The translations under genes were made by a program, and so were the position numbers. This document shows, one piece after another, positions 7,994 through 15,078 of a stretch of 29,487 nt of DNA. The stretch covers positions 1-29,487 of the forward strand of contig DINQ01000017.1 of NCBI GenBank assembly GCA_002426795.1. The letters run 5' to 3'. The notes beneath the pieces are model-generated. The model was not told the DNA's origin, ran no database searches, and saw only the letters and a program-made list of their open reading frames with translations. Positions within the stretch are counted from its first letter, which is position 1. Each line of letters begins with the position of its first letter. The stretch is from Bacteroidales bacterium UBA5536. GTDB lineage: Bacteria; Bacteroidota; Bacteroidia; Bacteroidales; F082.

Positions 7994-8140
7994 TTATTTC
8001 ATTTTAATTACATGGCCGTCTTTGGAGCAAATCGGGCAATAACTGTTTTTTACAATGCTGATATAACCACATCGCGTGCACTTAAAGTACTTGTGATACT
8101 GTTTTTCGCGTGTTGTCGTTGATAATTTCAGCCCAAACAT
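7994..8140 (-). CDS. Small zinc-ribbon protein (48 aa)
   Basis: A short cytoplasmic protein whose core is a four-cysteine zinc ribbon: C21-x2-C24 (CTRC) and C35-x2-C38 (CPIC), 10 residues between the pairs, ending in a basic tail. This spacing is typical of zinc ribbons and rubredoxin-like modules; binding of zinc is inferred. The frame is open upstream to an ATG at 8254, but residues between 8254 and 8140 look non-coding, so ATG 8140 is preferred. Followed after 18 nt by the 61-residue gene. A stand-alone ribbon of this size could bind nucleic acid or act as a subunit of a larger complex; no function can be assigned. No convincing TAnnTTTG box was found on its strand. Confidence 0.6.
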   Translation of the reverse strand: MFGLKLSTTTREKQYHKYFKCTRCGYISIVKNSYCPICSKDGHVIKMK

Positions 8141-8278
8141 TTTTATGGTTTTGCCATATTGTTTGCAACCAATGTGCCAAGTTTTGTAAGAAGGTGTTAA
8201 GTTCGTTCTAACTCCCAAGCATACAGACATTAAAAAAATTTCAATTTTGATCATTAAACCTCAACAAAGCTGTTTTTG

Positions 8279-8338
8279 AATCAAACTTTGGTATCCGCAT
8301 ACCGGGTAATATCCAAAAACGGATATCCGAATTTGATT
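8279..8338. repeat. Branched inverted-repeat element (two hairpins inside an outer stem)
   Basis: AATCAAA (8279-8285) pairs with TTTGATT (8332-8338) and encloses two hairpins: GGTAT/ATACC (8290-8294, 8299-8303, loop CCGC) and ATATCC/GGATAT (8309-8314, 8321-8326, loop AAAAAC). The element lies between the zinc-ribbon gene (-) and deoC (+), just upstream of the predicted deoC promoter. It has no tRNA signature. It could be an operator cluster, part of the leader of the leftward transcript, or a small palindromic repeat. Confidence 0.5.
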
Positions 8339-8346
8339 AAACCATG

Positions 8347-8379
8347 TTTTTATCCATGAAAGGCAATTTTGTACTTTTG
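8347..8379 (+). promoter_or_regulatory. Predicted deoC promoter
   Basis: TACTTTTG (8372-8379) matches TAnnTTTG and ends 14 nt before the deoC ATG. The -33 region is only TTTTT (8347-8351, 20-nt spacing), so that box is weak. The 5' leader would be very short. Confidence 0.6.
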
Positions 8380-8393
8380 TCAAAAAAAGAAAT

Positions 8394-9227
8394 ATGAAGT
8401 TCTCAGCCTACAAAACAGAAGATTCCGAGATAAACAATCGCATTCAAACGATTTCAAATCAAGCGCTTACAGTTCAGGAGCTAACCAAAGCCTGGCGAAC
8501 GATTTTCAGCTGTATCGATCTCACTACACTCGAGGCCACCGATCATGCCGGACGGATTCAGCAGTTTTGCGAAATGGCCCTGCGTTATCCGCAGCAAAAA
8601 CAGGATGTATCCGTAGCAGCTGTTTGTATTTATAGTCCGTTTGTGGCGCAGGCAAAAAAGCTGCTGGAAAACTCAGCAATCAAGGTCGCAACCGTGGCTT
8701 GTGGTTTTCCATCAGGTCAGATGCCGTTCGATCTGAAGCTGGCCGAAGTACGTTATGCCGCTTCCGAGGGTGCAGATGAGATAGACATGGTCATTTCGAG
8801 AGGTACTTTTTTGTCTGGTGCTTACAGCCAGGTTCAGGCTGAGGTAAAGGCTGTGAAAGAAGCCTGTGGCAAGGCACACCTGAAGGTTATTCTGGAAACC
8901 GGTGAACTCAAAACAATCGCCAATATCAGGAAAGCCAGTGAATTGGCCATACTAGGTGGGGCAGATTTCATCAAAACCTCAACCGGCAAGATATCACCGG
9001 CAGCCACACCAGAGGCAGCTTTGGTAATGGTGGATACGATCAAAGAATATTACGAGGCCACCGGCATCAAAATTGGTCTGAAACCAGCAGGTGGAATTGC
9101 TGAACCGGAAACAGCTTTGTTGTATTACAAACTGGTGAAAGAAGTGCTGGGCGAAGGGTGGTTGAACAACCAATATTTCCGTATCGGTGCCAGTCGATTA
9201 GCTGATAAGGTTTTTGGGATGCTTTAA
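8394..9227 (+). CDS. deoC: Deoxyribose-phosphate aldolase
   Basis: Class I aldolase that cleaves 2-deoxyribose-5-phosphate to glyceraldehyde-3-phosphate and acetaldehyde in deoxynucleoside catabolism; cytoplasmic. In 277 residues the Schiff-base lysine is K194 in FIKTSTGK, the relay lysine is K230 in GLKPAGGI and the acid residue fits D131 in DEIDMV. CGFPSGQ (103-109) is also a family signature. An N-terminal extension of about 40 residues places it with the longer DeoC forms. The start at ATG 8394 follows an A-rich tract (caaaaaaagaaat) and a promoter box, leaving little room for another start. It appears monocistronic: the next gene has its own promoter about 75 nt downstream of the stop. 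Confidence 0.97.
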   Translation: MKFSAYKTEDSEINNRIQTISNQALTVQELTKAWRTIFSCIDLTTLEATDHAGRIQQFCEMALRYPQQKQDVSVAAVCIYSPFVAQAKKLLENSAIKVATVACGFPSGQMPFDLKLAEVRYAASEGADEIDMVISRGTFLSGAYSQVQAEVKAVKEACGKAHLKVILETGELKTIANIRKASELAILGGADFIKTSTGKISPAATPEAALVMVDTIKEYYEATGIKIGLKPAGGIAEPETALLYYKLVKEVLGEGWLNNQYFRIGASRLADKVFGML

Positions 9228-9278
9228 ACTAACGACAACGGGGAAGCCACTCATTATTCTGATATTTTCCTCATTTCC

Positions 9279-9308
9279 TTGCTATTTTCAGTTGTTTGGT
9301 TATTTTTG
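9279..9308 (+). promoter_or_regulatory. Predicted promoter of the thioredoxin/lipoprotein operon
   Basis: TTG (9279-9281), 19 nt, TATTTTTG (9301-9308): a full match to the Bacteroidota housekeeping promoter. ATG 9335 follows 26 nt downstream. The box overlaps the frame extension to 9296 and so supports the start at 9335. Confidence 0.75.
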
Positions 9309-9334
9309 TGAAATATTCACAATCAATTTTCCGT

Positions 9335-10123
9335 ATGAAACGACTTTTTACCCTTCTAGGAATATCCCTTTTTATTACAACACAAATCAGTGCACAAACA
9401 CCTCTTACAGAGGCGGTTGATATTAGTGTTAAAACCATTGAAAGTGAAATAGTTGACTTGTTTCCTCTTCTGGATGAAGGAAAAATCGTGGTAATCGACT
9501 TTTTTTCCACCTCTTGTGGCCCCTGTCAAACCTTTGCACCTGACCTTCAGATTGCCTACGAAAACTTTGGCATGAACCAGGGTAATGTATTCTTTTTGGG
9601 GATCAACTATAACAGTACGAACCAACAGGTCATGCAGTTCGATACCATTTATGGCATTACCGTGCCAACAGCAAGCGGGCTCGAAGGAGGCGGCAATGCG
9701 GCTTTTGAAGCCTTTGAAGTGGTTTCTTATCCGACAGTAGTTGTGATTACACCTGATCATCAGATCGTTGAAAACTTTATTTGGGAACCAACTGCCGACA
9801 ATATTACTGCCGCAGTTGTCAATGCCGGTGGTGTTTTGGTTGGTCAGTCTGAATTGGCTATGCAAACCATCTCAGCCTTGCAGCTCTACCCCAATCCGGC
9901 AGAGTCTGCTTCCACACTTGCCTTCCAAATGGAGGAACCTTCACAGGTAGAAATTACTGTAACAGATTTGCAGGGCAGAACTTTGAACATATACAGGGTG
10001 GCTGCTAACCAGGGGGGGAATACTTTTTCACTCCCGCTGAATGATTACAATTCTGGCACATATCTTGTAACTTTATTGTCTGAAAAATCAAGGTCTTTAC
10101 CTATTCGGTTATCAGTACAGTAA
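9335..10123 (+). CDS. Secreted thioredoxin-fold (TlpA-like) protein with T9SS type A sorting domain
   Basis: A 262-residue exported thiol-disulfide protein. The order is: signal peptide (1-21, ending ISAQ), thioredoxin/TlpA fold (about 30-170) with the redox motif C61-G-P-C64 after DFFSTS and a cis-proline region SYPTVVVI, then a C-terminal T9SS type A domain (about 183-262) beginning LYPNPAES and containing a DLQGR strand. By analogy the domain is removed during T9SS export, leaving a surface-bound or released protein. A thioredoxin domain outside the cell is unusual, since TlpA/ResA proteins normally work in the periplasm; substrate and electron source are unknown. The lipoprotein gene follows after 10 nt and is probably co-transcribed. 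The start is set by the signal peptide and the promoter. Confidence 0.9.
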   Translation: MKRLFTLLGISLFITTQISAQTPLTEAVDISVKTIESEIVDLFPLLDEGKIVVIDFFSTSCGPCQTFAPDLQIAYENFGMNQGNVFFLGINYNSTNQQVMQFDTIYGITVPTASGLEGGGNAAFEAFEVVSYPTVVVITPDHQIVENFIWEPTADNITAAVVNAGGVLVGQSELAMQTISALQLYPNPAESASTLAFQMEEPSQVEITVTDLQGRTLNIYRVAANQGGNTFSLPLNDYNSGTYLVTLLSEKSRSLPIRLSVQ

Positions 10124-10133
10124 ACAATTCCTT

Positions 10134-10547
10134 ATGAAAAAGTCTCTTCGGATTCTGGCGCTTGTTTTTATTGCGGTAAGCTGGTCCATCAGTGGCTGTG
10201 CACTCGACGAAACCATTGATATTCCTGGTGGCACGGGTGATAATCTGCAAAAATACCTGGGCTCGTGGAGCGTGACCGATAATGGACTGAAGCTCAATTA
10301 TGAGGTAACGATTGACCGCAATCCCAATAACTCATCGATGGTGCTGATGCGCAATTTTGCCGGCTCGGGCTCTGCTGCTTCGGCGCTTATTGTCGGGAAT
10401 TCAATCATTGTGGAAGGCCAGGTGATTGGGCAAAACTGGACTGTTTCAGGCAACGGCTCCTACCAATCAGAGACCAGACTCACCATGAATTACTCACTCG
10501 AAATTGGTGGTAATCAGGAGGAGAGATCTGCCGTATTTACTCGTTAA
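10134..10547 (+). CDS. Lipoprotein of unknown function (137 aa)
   Basis: The N-terminus (MKKSLRILALVFIAVSWS) ends in a lipobox ISGC with Cys22 as the predicted lipidation site, so this is an inner- or outer-membrane lipoprotein. The mature part of about 115 residues has a short acidic linker and then a region with KYLGSWSVTDNG followed by regularly alternating strands, resembling small lipocalin-like Bacteroidota lipoproteins; the fold is inferred and I cannot name the family. It starts 10 nt after the T9SS thioredoxin stop, in the same operon. The last 11 nt overlap the 3' end of the convergent DUF4296 gene. A role with the thioredoxin is possible but rests only on adjacency. Confidence 0.82.
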   Translation: MKKSLRILALVFIAVSWSISGCALDETIDIPGGTGDNLQKYLGSWSVTDNGLKLNYEVTIDRNPNNSSMVLMRNFAGSGSAASALIVGNSIIVEGQVIGQNWTVSGNGSYQSETRLTMNYSLEIGGNQEERSAVFTR

Positions 10548-10929
10548 CTATTGTCGTGCTGTCTTTCTCGGCGCTCACTTCCGACTGCATCCGGCTCAGG
10601 CGTGCCAACACTTCTTCGAGGATACTTTCCATTTTGGCAGGATCATCAGCATAGTAGTTGAGGTTGTCCTCAAAAATTCCATTCGTGATCTCGTAGTGCT
10701 TAAACAGTTCGTCGTACCACAATGATTTTAGTTCAGTGGTGCTTTGCCCGATATTTCTTCTGTGGTTGAGACCCGCCTCCAGCAATTGGGCATCGGTCAT
10801 GATGCTGATCAATTGCTCTTCGGTTAAAACAATTACAGGCTCGGAGGATCCGACTCCGTCCTTGTTGCAGGCGGTGATCAAGAAAAACAGACTACCTACG
10901 AAGAGTGTGACTAAAAATTTTCGCACCAT
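10537..10929 (-). CDS. DUF4296 family lipoprotein
   Basis: A 130-residue lipoprotein: MVRKFLVTLFVGSLFFLITAC gives a lipobox (ITAC) with Cys21. The mature part matches the Bacteroidota-specific DUF4296 pattern: LTEEQLISIMTDAQLLEAG, then YDELFKHYEIT, then NLNYYADDPAKMESILEEVLARL, all predicted helical. Function is unknown. The frame also has an ATG 12 nt earlier (10941) overlapping recQ; I prefer ATG 10929 because it gives the cleaner signal peptide and sits just 1 nt after the recQ stop, an arrangement suited to translational coupling. It is the downstream gene of a recQ-DUF4296 pair and its 3' end overlaps the convergent lipoprotein by 11 nt. Confidence 0.9.
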   Translation of the reverse strand: MVRKFLVTLFVGSLFFLITACNKDGVGSSEPVIVLTEEQLISIMTDAQLLEAGLNHRRNIGQSTTELKSLWYDELFKHYEITNGIFEDNLNYYADDPAKMESILEEVLARLSRMQSEVSAEKDSTTIVNE

Positions 10930-10930
10930 A

Positions 10931-13135
10931 TCAATTGCCAATTTCCGACATAAACCTGATGCGCATCAACCTGATTTCCTCCTCAGAATATTCCGACTCA
11001 CCGAGTTCTTTCAGGGCGTCTTCAATGGAGTCGGTATCGGCATCGCTGAAGTATTCGTAGATATCTTCCTGATGGTATTCATCAACGTATTCATCGATAT
11101 AATAACCAATGTCAATGCGCGTTCCGCTGGCTACGATGCTTTCTATTTCGGTCAACAGCTCGTCGAGCGAAAGATTTTTTGCGTAGGCAATATCTTCGAG
11201 TGGGATTTTACGGTCGATACTTTGGATGATATACACCTTGAGGCCGGATTTGTTGACGACAGATTTAACCACCATATCGTTTGGCCGGATGATTTCGTTG
11301 TCTTCAACATACTGTTTGATGAGTTTCAGGAATGGCTCGCCATATTTTGCGGCTTTACCGGTTCCTACACCCACAATCTGGGTAAGCTCATCAATGGTAA
11401 CAGGATATTGGATGGCCATGTCTTCGAGTGATGGATCCTGGAAGATGACGAAAGGCGGTAAGTTTTCTTTTTTAGAAATAGCCTTGCGCAAGTCTTTCAG
11501 CATGCTGAACAAAGTTGTGTCTGTTCCACTTCCTTTCGGACCGGTCGATTTGGCTGCTTCAAAATCTTCGTCGTCCGGGTTTTCGTAGTCATGGTCTTTA
11601 GCCAGCATAATGGTGTACGGATTCTTGATGAAATCCTTGCCTTCTTTGCTGATTTTCAGAATGCCGTAGTTTTCGATGTCTTTGAAGAGCAACTTTTGGA
11701 TCAAAGCCTGACGGATGACTGCATTCCAGTAGCGTTCGTCCTGTTCGTCTCCGGCGCCAAAGAACTCGCTGTTGTCGTGCTTGGCGGCCTTGATGTCGCC
11801 GGTTTTTTTGCCAGTCAACAGTTCGGCGATATGCTTGGCCTTAAACAATTGCTTGGTGCCTAAAACAGCTTCGAGCACCAATTTGATGTCTTCCTGCCCG
11901 TCGAATTTCACCTTGGGATTGAGGCAGTTGTCGCAGGCGCCACAGTTTTCTTTCTCGTAAGCTTCACCAAAATAATGGAGCAGAAGTTTGTGCCGGCAAA
12001 CAGAAGATTCAGCATAGGTAACCGTTTCGTTCAGTAATTCCTTTGCGATTTCCTGTTCGGCCACGTTTTTGCCTTTATTAAACTTCTCCAGTTTTTGGAT
12101 GTCCTCATAATTGTAAAAGGCAATACAGTTACCTTCGCCGTCATCACGGCCGGCCCTGCCGGTTTCCTGGTAATACCCTTCGATGCTTTTTGGAATGTCG
12201 TGGTGGATCACAAAACGGATATCTGGTTTGTCGATTCCCATGCCAAACGCAATAGTAGCTACAATTACTTCTACTTCTTCCATCAGGAATTTATCCTGGT
12301 TCATGCGGCGCGTCGCACTGTCGAGGCCGGCATGGTAGGGGAGTGCCCTGATACCATTTACGACAAGAGTTTCAGCTATTTCTTCCACCTTTTTGCGGCT
12401 GAGACAATATACGATACCCGATTTTCCGGGGTTATTCTTGATGTATTTGATGATATCTTTGGTAACATCTTTTGTCTTGGGCCTTACTTCATAATAAAGA
12501 TTCGGACGATCGAAAGATGACTTAAATATTTTTGCTTCCTGTATTTCCAGGTTTTTCAGGATATCCTGCTGCACTTTTAAGGTTGCTGTTGCGGTGAGCG
12601 CAATCACAGGTAATTTATCATTGATGGCATTGATGATCGGACGCAGCCTGCGGTATTCAGGCCTGAAATCGTGACCCCATTCCGAGATACAGTGTGCCTC
12701 ATCGATGGCAAAGAAGCTGATATTCAACTCGCGCAAAAACTCAACATTTTCATCTTTCGTCAATGATTCGGGCGCAACATACAGTAATTTGGTTTTTCCG
12801 CTGACCAAATCTTCTCTAACCTGTGTGATTTCAGCTTTTGAAAGCGACGAATTCATCACATGGGCAATCCCGTTTTCTGTTCCAAAATTCCTGATTGTGT
12901 CAACCTGGTTCTTCATCAGGGCAATCAGTGGCGAAACCACAATAGCTGTGCCCTCCTTGGTCAATGCGGGTAACTGATAGCACAATGATTTTCCACCACC
13001 TGTCGGCATCACAACAAAAGTATTGTTGTGGTCAAGAATACTTGTTATAATTTGTTCCTGATTGCCTTTAAACTGGTCAAAACCAAAAATCTTTTTCAGC
13101 AACTCATGTAGACCATACTCATCCTTTTTGGCCAT
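10931..13135 (-). CDS. recQ: ATP-dependent DNA helicase RecQ
   Basis: 3'-5' superfamily 2 helicase acting in recombination and replication-fork repair. The 734 residues show, in order: the Q-motif region (FGFDQFKGNQEQI), Walker A MPTGGGKS (43-50), DEAH box (145-148) followed by the RecQ aromatic-rich loop HCISEWGHDFRPEYRRL, helicase C domain with QETGRAGRDDGEG, zinc-binding cluster (C..., then CGACDNC), RQC winged helix, and an HRDC domain (about 545-620, FSMLKDLRK to KLIKQYVED). It is longer than E. coli RecQ (about 610) by a C-terminal helical and acidic extension (about 625-734) common in Bacteroidota. A start at ATG 13135 gives the usual N-terminus. A DUF4296 lipoprotein gene follows after 1 nt. 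A possible promoter box lies about 95 nt upstream. Confidence 0.97.
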   Translation of the reverse strand: MAKKDEYGLHELLKKIFGFDQFKGNQEQIITSILDHNNTFVVMPTGGGKSLCYQLPALTKEGTAIVVSPLIALMKNQVDTIRNFGTENGIAHVMNSSLSKAEITQVREDLVSGKTKLLYVAPESLTKDENVEFLRELNISFFAIDEAHCISEWGHDFRPEYRRLRPIINAINDKLPVIALTATATLKVQQDILKNLEIQEAKIFKSSFDRPNLYYEVRPKTKDVTKDIIKYIKNNPGKSGIVYCLSRKKVEEIAETLVVNGIRALPYHAGLDSATRRMNQDKFLMEEVEVIVATIAFGMGIDKPDIRFVIHHDIPKSIEGYYQETGRAGRDDGEGNCIAFYNYEDIQKLEKFNKGKNVAEQEIAKELLNETVTYAESSVCRHKLLLHYFGEAYEKENCGACDNCLNPKVKFDGQEDIKLVLEAVLGTKQLFKAKHIAELLTGKKTGDIKAAKHDNSEFFGAGDEQDERYWNAVIRQALIQKLLFKDIENYGILKISKEGKDFIKNPYTIMLAKDHDYENPDDEDFEAAKSTGPKGSGTDTTLFSMLKDLRKAISKKENLPPFVIFQDPSLEDMAIQYPVTIDELTQIVGVGTGKAAKYGEPFLKLIKQYVEDNEIIRPNDMVVKSVVNKSGLKVYIIQSIDRKIPLEDIAYAKNLSLDELLTEIESIVASGTRIDIGYYIDEYVDEYHQEDIYEYFSDADTDSIEDALKELGESEYSEEEIRLMRIRFMSEIGN

Positions 13136-13229
13136 TGCTTTTTCCTTAGCGATTATTATTTCTCTTTAAACACAACTCCAGCAAACGCAAATACACGCTT
13201 AAAAGTATCATTGTGACCAAGCTGTTACA

Positions 13230-13262
13230 CAAATATAAGTAATTAAAGATTCGAAAGGACAA
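13230..13262 (-). promoter_or_regulatory. Possible recQ promoter
   Basis: On the minus strand TATATTTG (13230-13237) matches TAnnTTTG, with TTG (13260-13262) 22 nt upstream, slightly long. It is 95 nt from the recQ ATG, further than the other boxes in this window, so it is less certain. Confidence 0.4.
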
Positions 13263-13661
13263 TATTTTTTGAATAAAATATTGAAAAAAAAGAACAAAAG
13301 CATGATCTGATGGCAATGTAATATGCTTAATTACAGTAATATCGGAGTAAATAATTAAAAATGCAAACAAATGGTTAATCCCGCAATAATTGGGCGCAAT
13401 GCGTTGCTGTTTACTAAAATAGTGGAATTCAGGCGGGTTTTGATATCCTGCGATTCTATATTTCCGAAGAATCAAGAAATTGTTAAGCTACATAAGTTCC
13501 ATAAGCTGATTAAGGACGCCCATTATTGTTGGGTCGTATGAAAATAAAAGTGACAAATATGGATTGCTTTGAGAATGCAGATCAACATTTTACTGAAGCA
13601 TATTTCACTGAAATGAATTCTAAATAGTATTTTCGTGGTATTATTTGTAGGATTTACCTAA

Positions 13662-13669
13662 TAAATTTG
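13662..13669 (+). promoter_or_regulatory. Predicted kdsD promoter -7 box
   Basis: TAAATTTG matches TAnnTTTG. No -33 TTG at standard spacing was found. The box ends 6 nt before GTG 13676 and overlaps the alternative TTG start at 13667, so the transcript would be leaderless or nearly so. Confidence 0.5.
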
Positions 13670-13675
13670 TCGCAG

Positions 13676-14641
13676 GTGAAAACAAAAGAAGAAATTATAG
13701 TTATTGGTAAAGAGGTTGTTACAAACGAAAGAAATGCTATTGATCAGTTGGTGACAGCCATTGATGATTCATTTGCTGCTGTAGTCGACCTCATTTTTCA
13801 CACAAATGGCAACGTGGTGGTTACAGGCATTGGGAAGAGTGCAAACATTGCTCAGAAAATTGTGGCCACCCTCAATTCTACAGGAACGACAGCTGTTTTT
13901 ATGCACGCTGCCGACGCCATACATGGCGATTTGGGGATCATCCGCGACGAAGATGTGATCTTGCTGCTCTCGAAAAGCGGTGAAACTCCTGAGATTAAGG
14001 TTTTAGTCCCATTATTAAAAGCCCGCGGAAACAAATTGGTGGCTATTGTGGGCAATACTGCTTCGTATCTTGCTTTACAATCAGATTTTGTATTAGACAC
14101 CACGGTAGAAAATGAGGCCTGTCCCAACAACCTGGCACCTACCTCAAGTACAACAGCTCAGCTGGTGATGGGCGATGCCCTGGCAGTAGCCTTGCTGGAT
14201 TGTCGTGGATTTAGTCCGGCCGACTTTGCGCGTTTTCATCCGGGTGGCGCACTGGGCAAGAAACTCTATCTCAGGGTTTCTGATTTGTTTCAGCGCAACG
14301 AAAAACCACAGGTCCAGCCTAATGACGACATCAAAAAAGTAATTGTTGAGATTTCGGCAAAACGACTGGGAGCAGCCGGCGTGGTGGATCAGGGCAAACT
14401 GATCGGTATTATTACGGATGGTGACCTCAGGCGCATGCTGATGAAAACCAGTAATTTAGTTGGGTTAACTGCTGCTGAAATCATGACGGTAAATCCGAAA
14501 TCGATTGATCCACAGGCACTGGTCGTTGACGCCTTACAGTTGATGCGCGCGAATAATATTACGCAACTGCCTGTAAGCTCCGATGGTGTTTATCTGGGGG
14601 TGATCCACCTGCACGATATCCTGAAAGAGGGTATCCTTTGA
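13676..14641 (+). CDS. kdsD: D-arabinose 5-phosphate isomerase KdsD/GutQ/KpsF family (SIS + 2 CBS)
   Basis: Converts ribulose-5-phosphate to arabinose-5-phosphate, the first committed step to Kdo of lipopolysaccharide; cytoplasmic. About 321 residues: a SIS sugar-isomerase domain (about 30-170) with VTGIGKSANIAQKI, HAADAIHGDLG and LLLSKSGETPE; the signature linker FARFHPGGALGKKL; and two CBS domains (about 205-321) with GIITDGDLRRM and LGVIHLHDILKEG. There is no ATG at the expected place: candidates are TTG 13667 and GTG 13676. I chose GTG because a TAnnTTTG box (13662-13669) overlaps the TTG. Divergent from recQ across about 540 bp. It opens a rightward run with an AhpD-like gene, DUF5686 and lptB, consistent with an LPS/envelope role. 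Confidence 0.94.
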   Translation: MKTKEEIIVIGKEVVTNERNAIDQLVTAIDDSFAAVVDLIFHTNGNVVVTGIGKSANIAQKIVATLNSTGTTAVFMHAADAIHGDLGIIRDEDVILLLSKSGETPEIKVLVPLLKARGNKLVAIVGNTASYLALQSDFVLDTTVENEACPNNLAPTSSTTAQLVMGDALAVALLDCRGFSPADFARFHPGGALGKKLYLRVSDLFQRNEKPQVQPNDDIKKVIVEISAKRLGAAGVVDQGKLIGIITDGDLRRMLMKTSNLVGLTAAEIMTVNPKSIDPQALVVDALQLMRANNITQLPVSSDGVYLGVIHLHDILKEGIL

Positions 14642-14693
14642 TACTAATTCATTTTTTTTGACGTTATTCGTCGAAACAAACTCCCCATTTAGC

Positions 14694-15047
14694 ATGAACA
14701 AAGTAAAAGAATTCAATGCCTATCGCGAGCGCATGAACACCAAAATGATGGATGCGCCAAACAACAAGCTGATGAAAAGGATTTTTGGTGTTGATACGCT
14801 GGCCTACCAGGATGGCGCATTGGACGCCAAAACGAAAGAGATGCTGGGTCTGGTCGCGTCGATGGTGTTGAAATGCGACGATTGTATTTCGTATCATTTG
14901 CAACGTTGTTTCGAACTTGGTGTCTCTACTGAAGAGATGATGGAGATATTTGGAATTGCCAACCTGGTTGGTGGCACCATTGTGATTCCTCATACCAGGC
15001 GTGCACTTGAATTTTGGGAGGCCCTGCACGAAGAAGCAGGAAAATAA
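14694..15047 (+). CDS. Carboxymuconolactone decarboxylase / AhpD-like protein
   Basis: A 117-residue cytoplasmic all-helical protein of the CMD/AhpD-like superfamily. It has the redox signature C61-D-D-C64 followed by H68 (CDDCISYHL), which in AhpD forms the catalytic disulfide and proton relay, so a peroxidase-linked disulfide reductase role is more likely than true lactone decarboxylation; the partner is unknown. GIANLVGGTIVIPH (87-100) is the second helix pair typical of the family. ATG 14694 is chosen over the upstream TTG 14658 because it gives the family's normal N-terminus. It lies 52 nt after kdsD and 31 nt before DUF5686, on the same strand, with no clear promoter of its own. Confidence 0.9.
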   Translation: MNKVKEFNAYRERMNTKMMDAPNNKLMKRIFGVDTLAYQDGALDAKTKEMLGLVASMVLKCDDCISYHLQRCFELGVSTEEMMEIFGIANLVGGTIVIPHTRRALEFWEALHEEAGK

Positions 15048-15078
15048 ACCAAACGAATGAATCATTTTTCTCAAACGG

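Larger units (their letters stand above)
13136..13675. other. Long AT-rich intergenic region between recQ and kdsD
   Basis: About 540 bp with no gene I can support. It contains the outward promoter boxes for recQ (13230-13237) and kdsD (13662-13669). The middle part (about 13260-13640) is AT-rich with A/T runs. A 109-residue minus frame (13146-13475) and a 29-residue plus frame (13538-13627) are present but not convincing. No tRNA, obvious hairpin terminator or known RNA family was recognised. Confidence 0.6.

Noticed and set aside
8279..8338. Cloverleaf-like fold as a possible tRNA
   Set aside because: It has only two inner hairpins, no T-loop or anticodon-arm sequence, and is shorter than a tRNA.
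10736..11431. 231-residue frame opposite DUF4296 and the recQ 3' end
   Set aside because: Antisense to two well-supported genes, with no signal, domain or promoter.
13146..13475. 109-residue minus-strand open frame beside recQ
   Set aside because: Composition is rich in I, L, F, Y and N as expected from AT-rich non-coding DNA; it overlaps the recQ promoter region, has no recognisable domain and no good start.
13538..13627. 29-residue plus-strand frame (ATG to TAG) between recQ and kdsD
   Set aside because: Frames of this size arise by chance in 540 bp; there is no promoter box, no family similarity and no partner gene.
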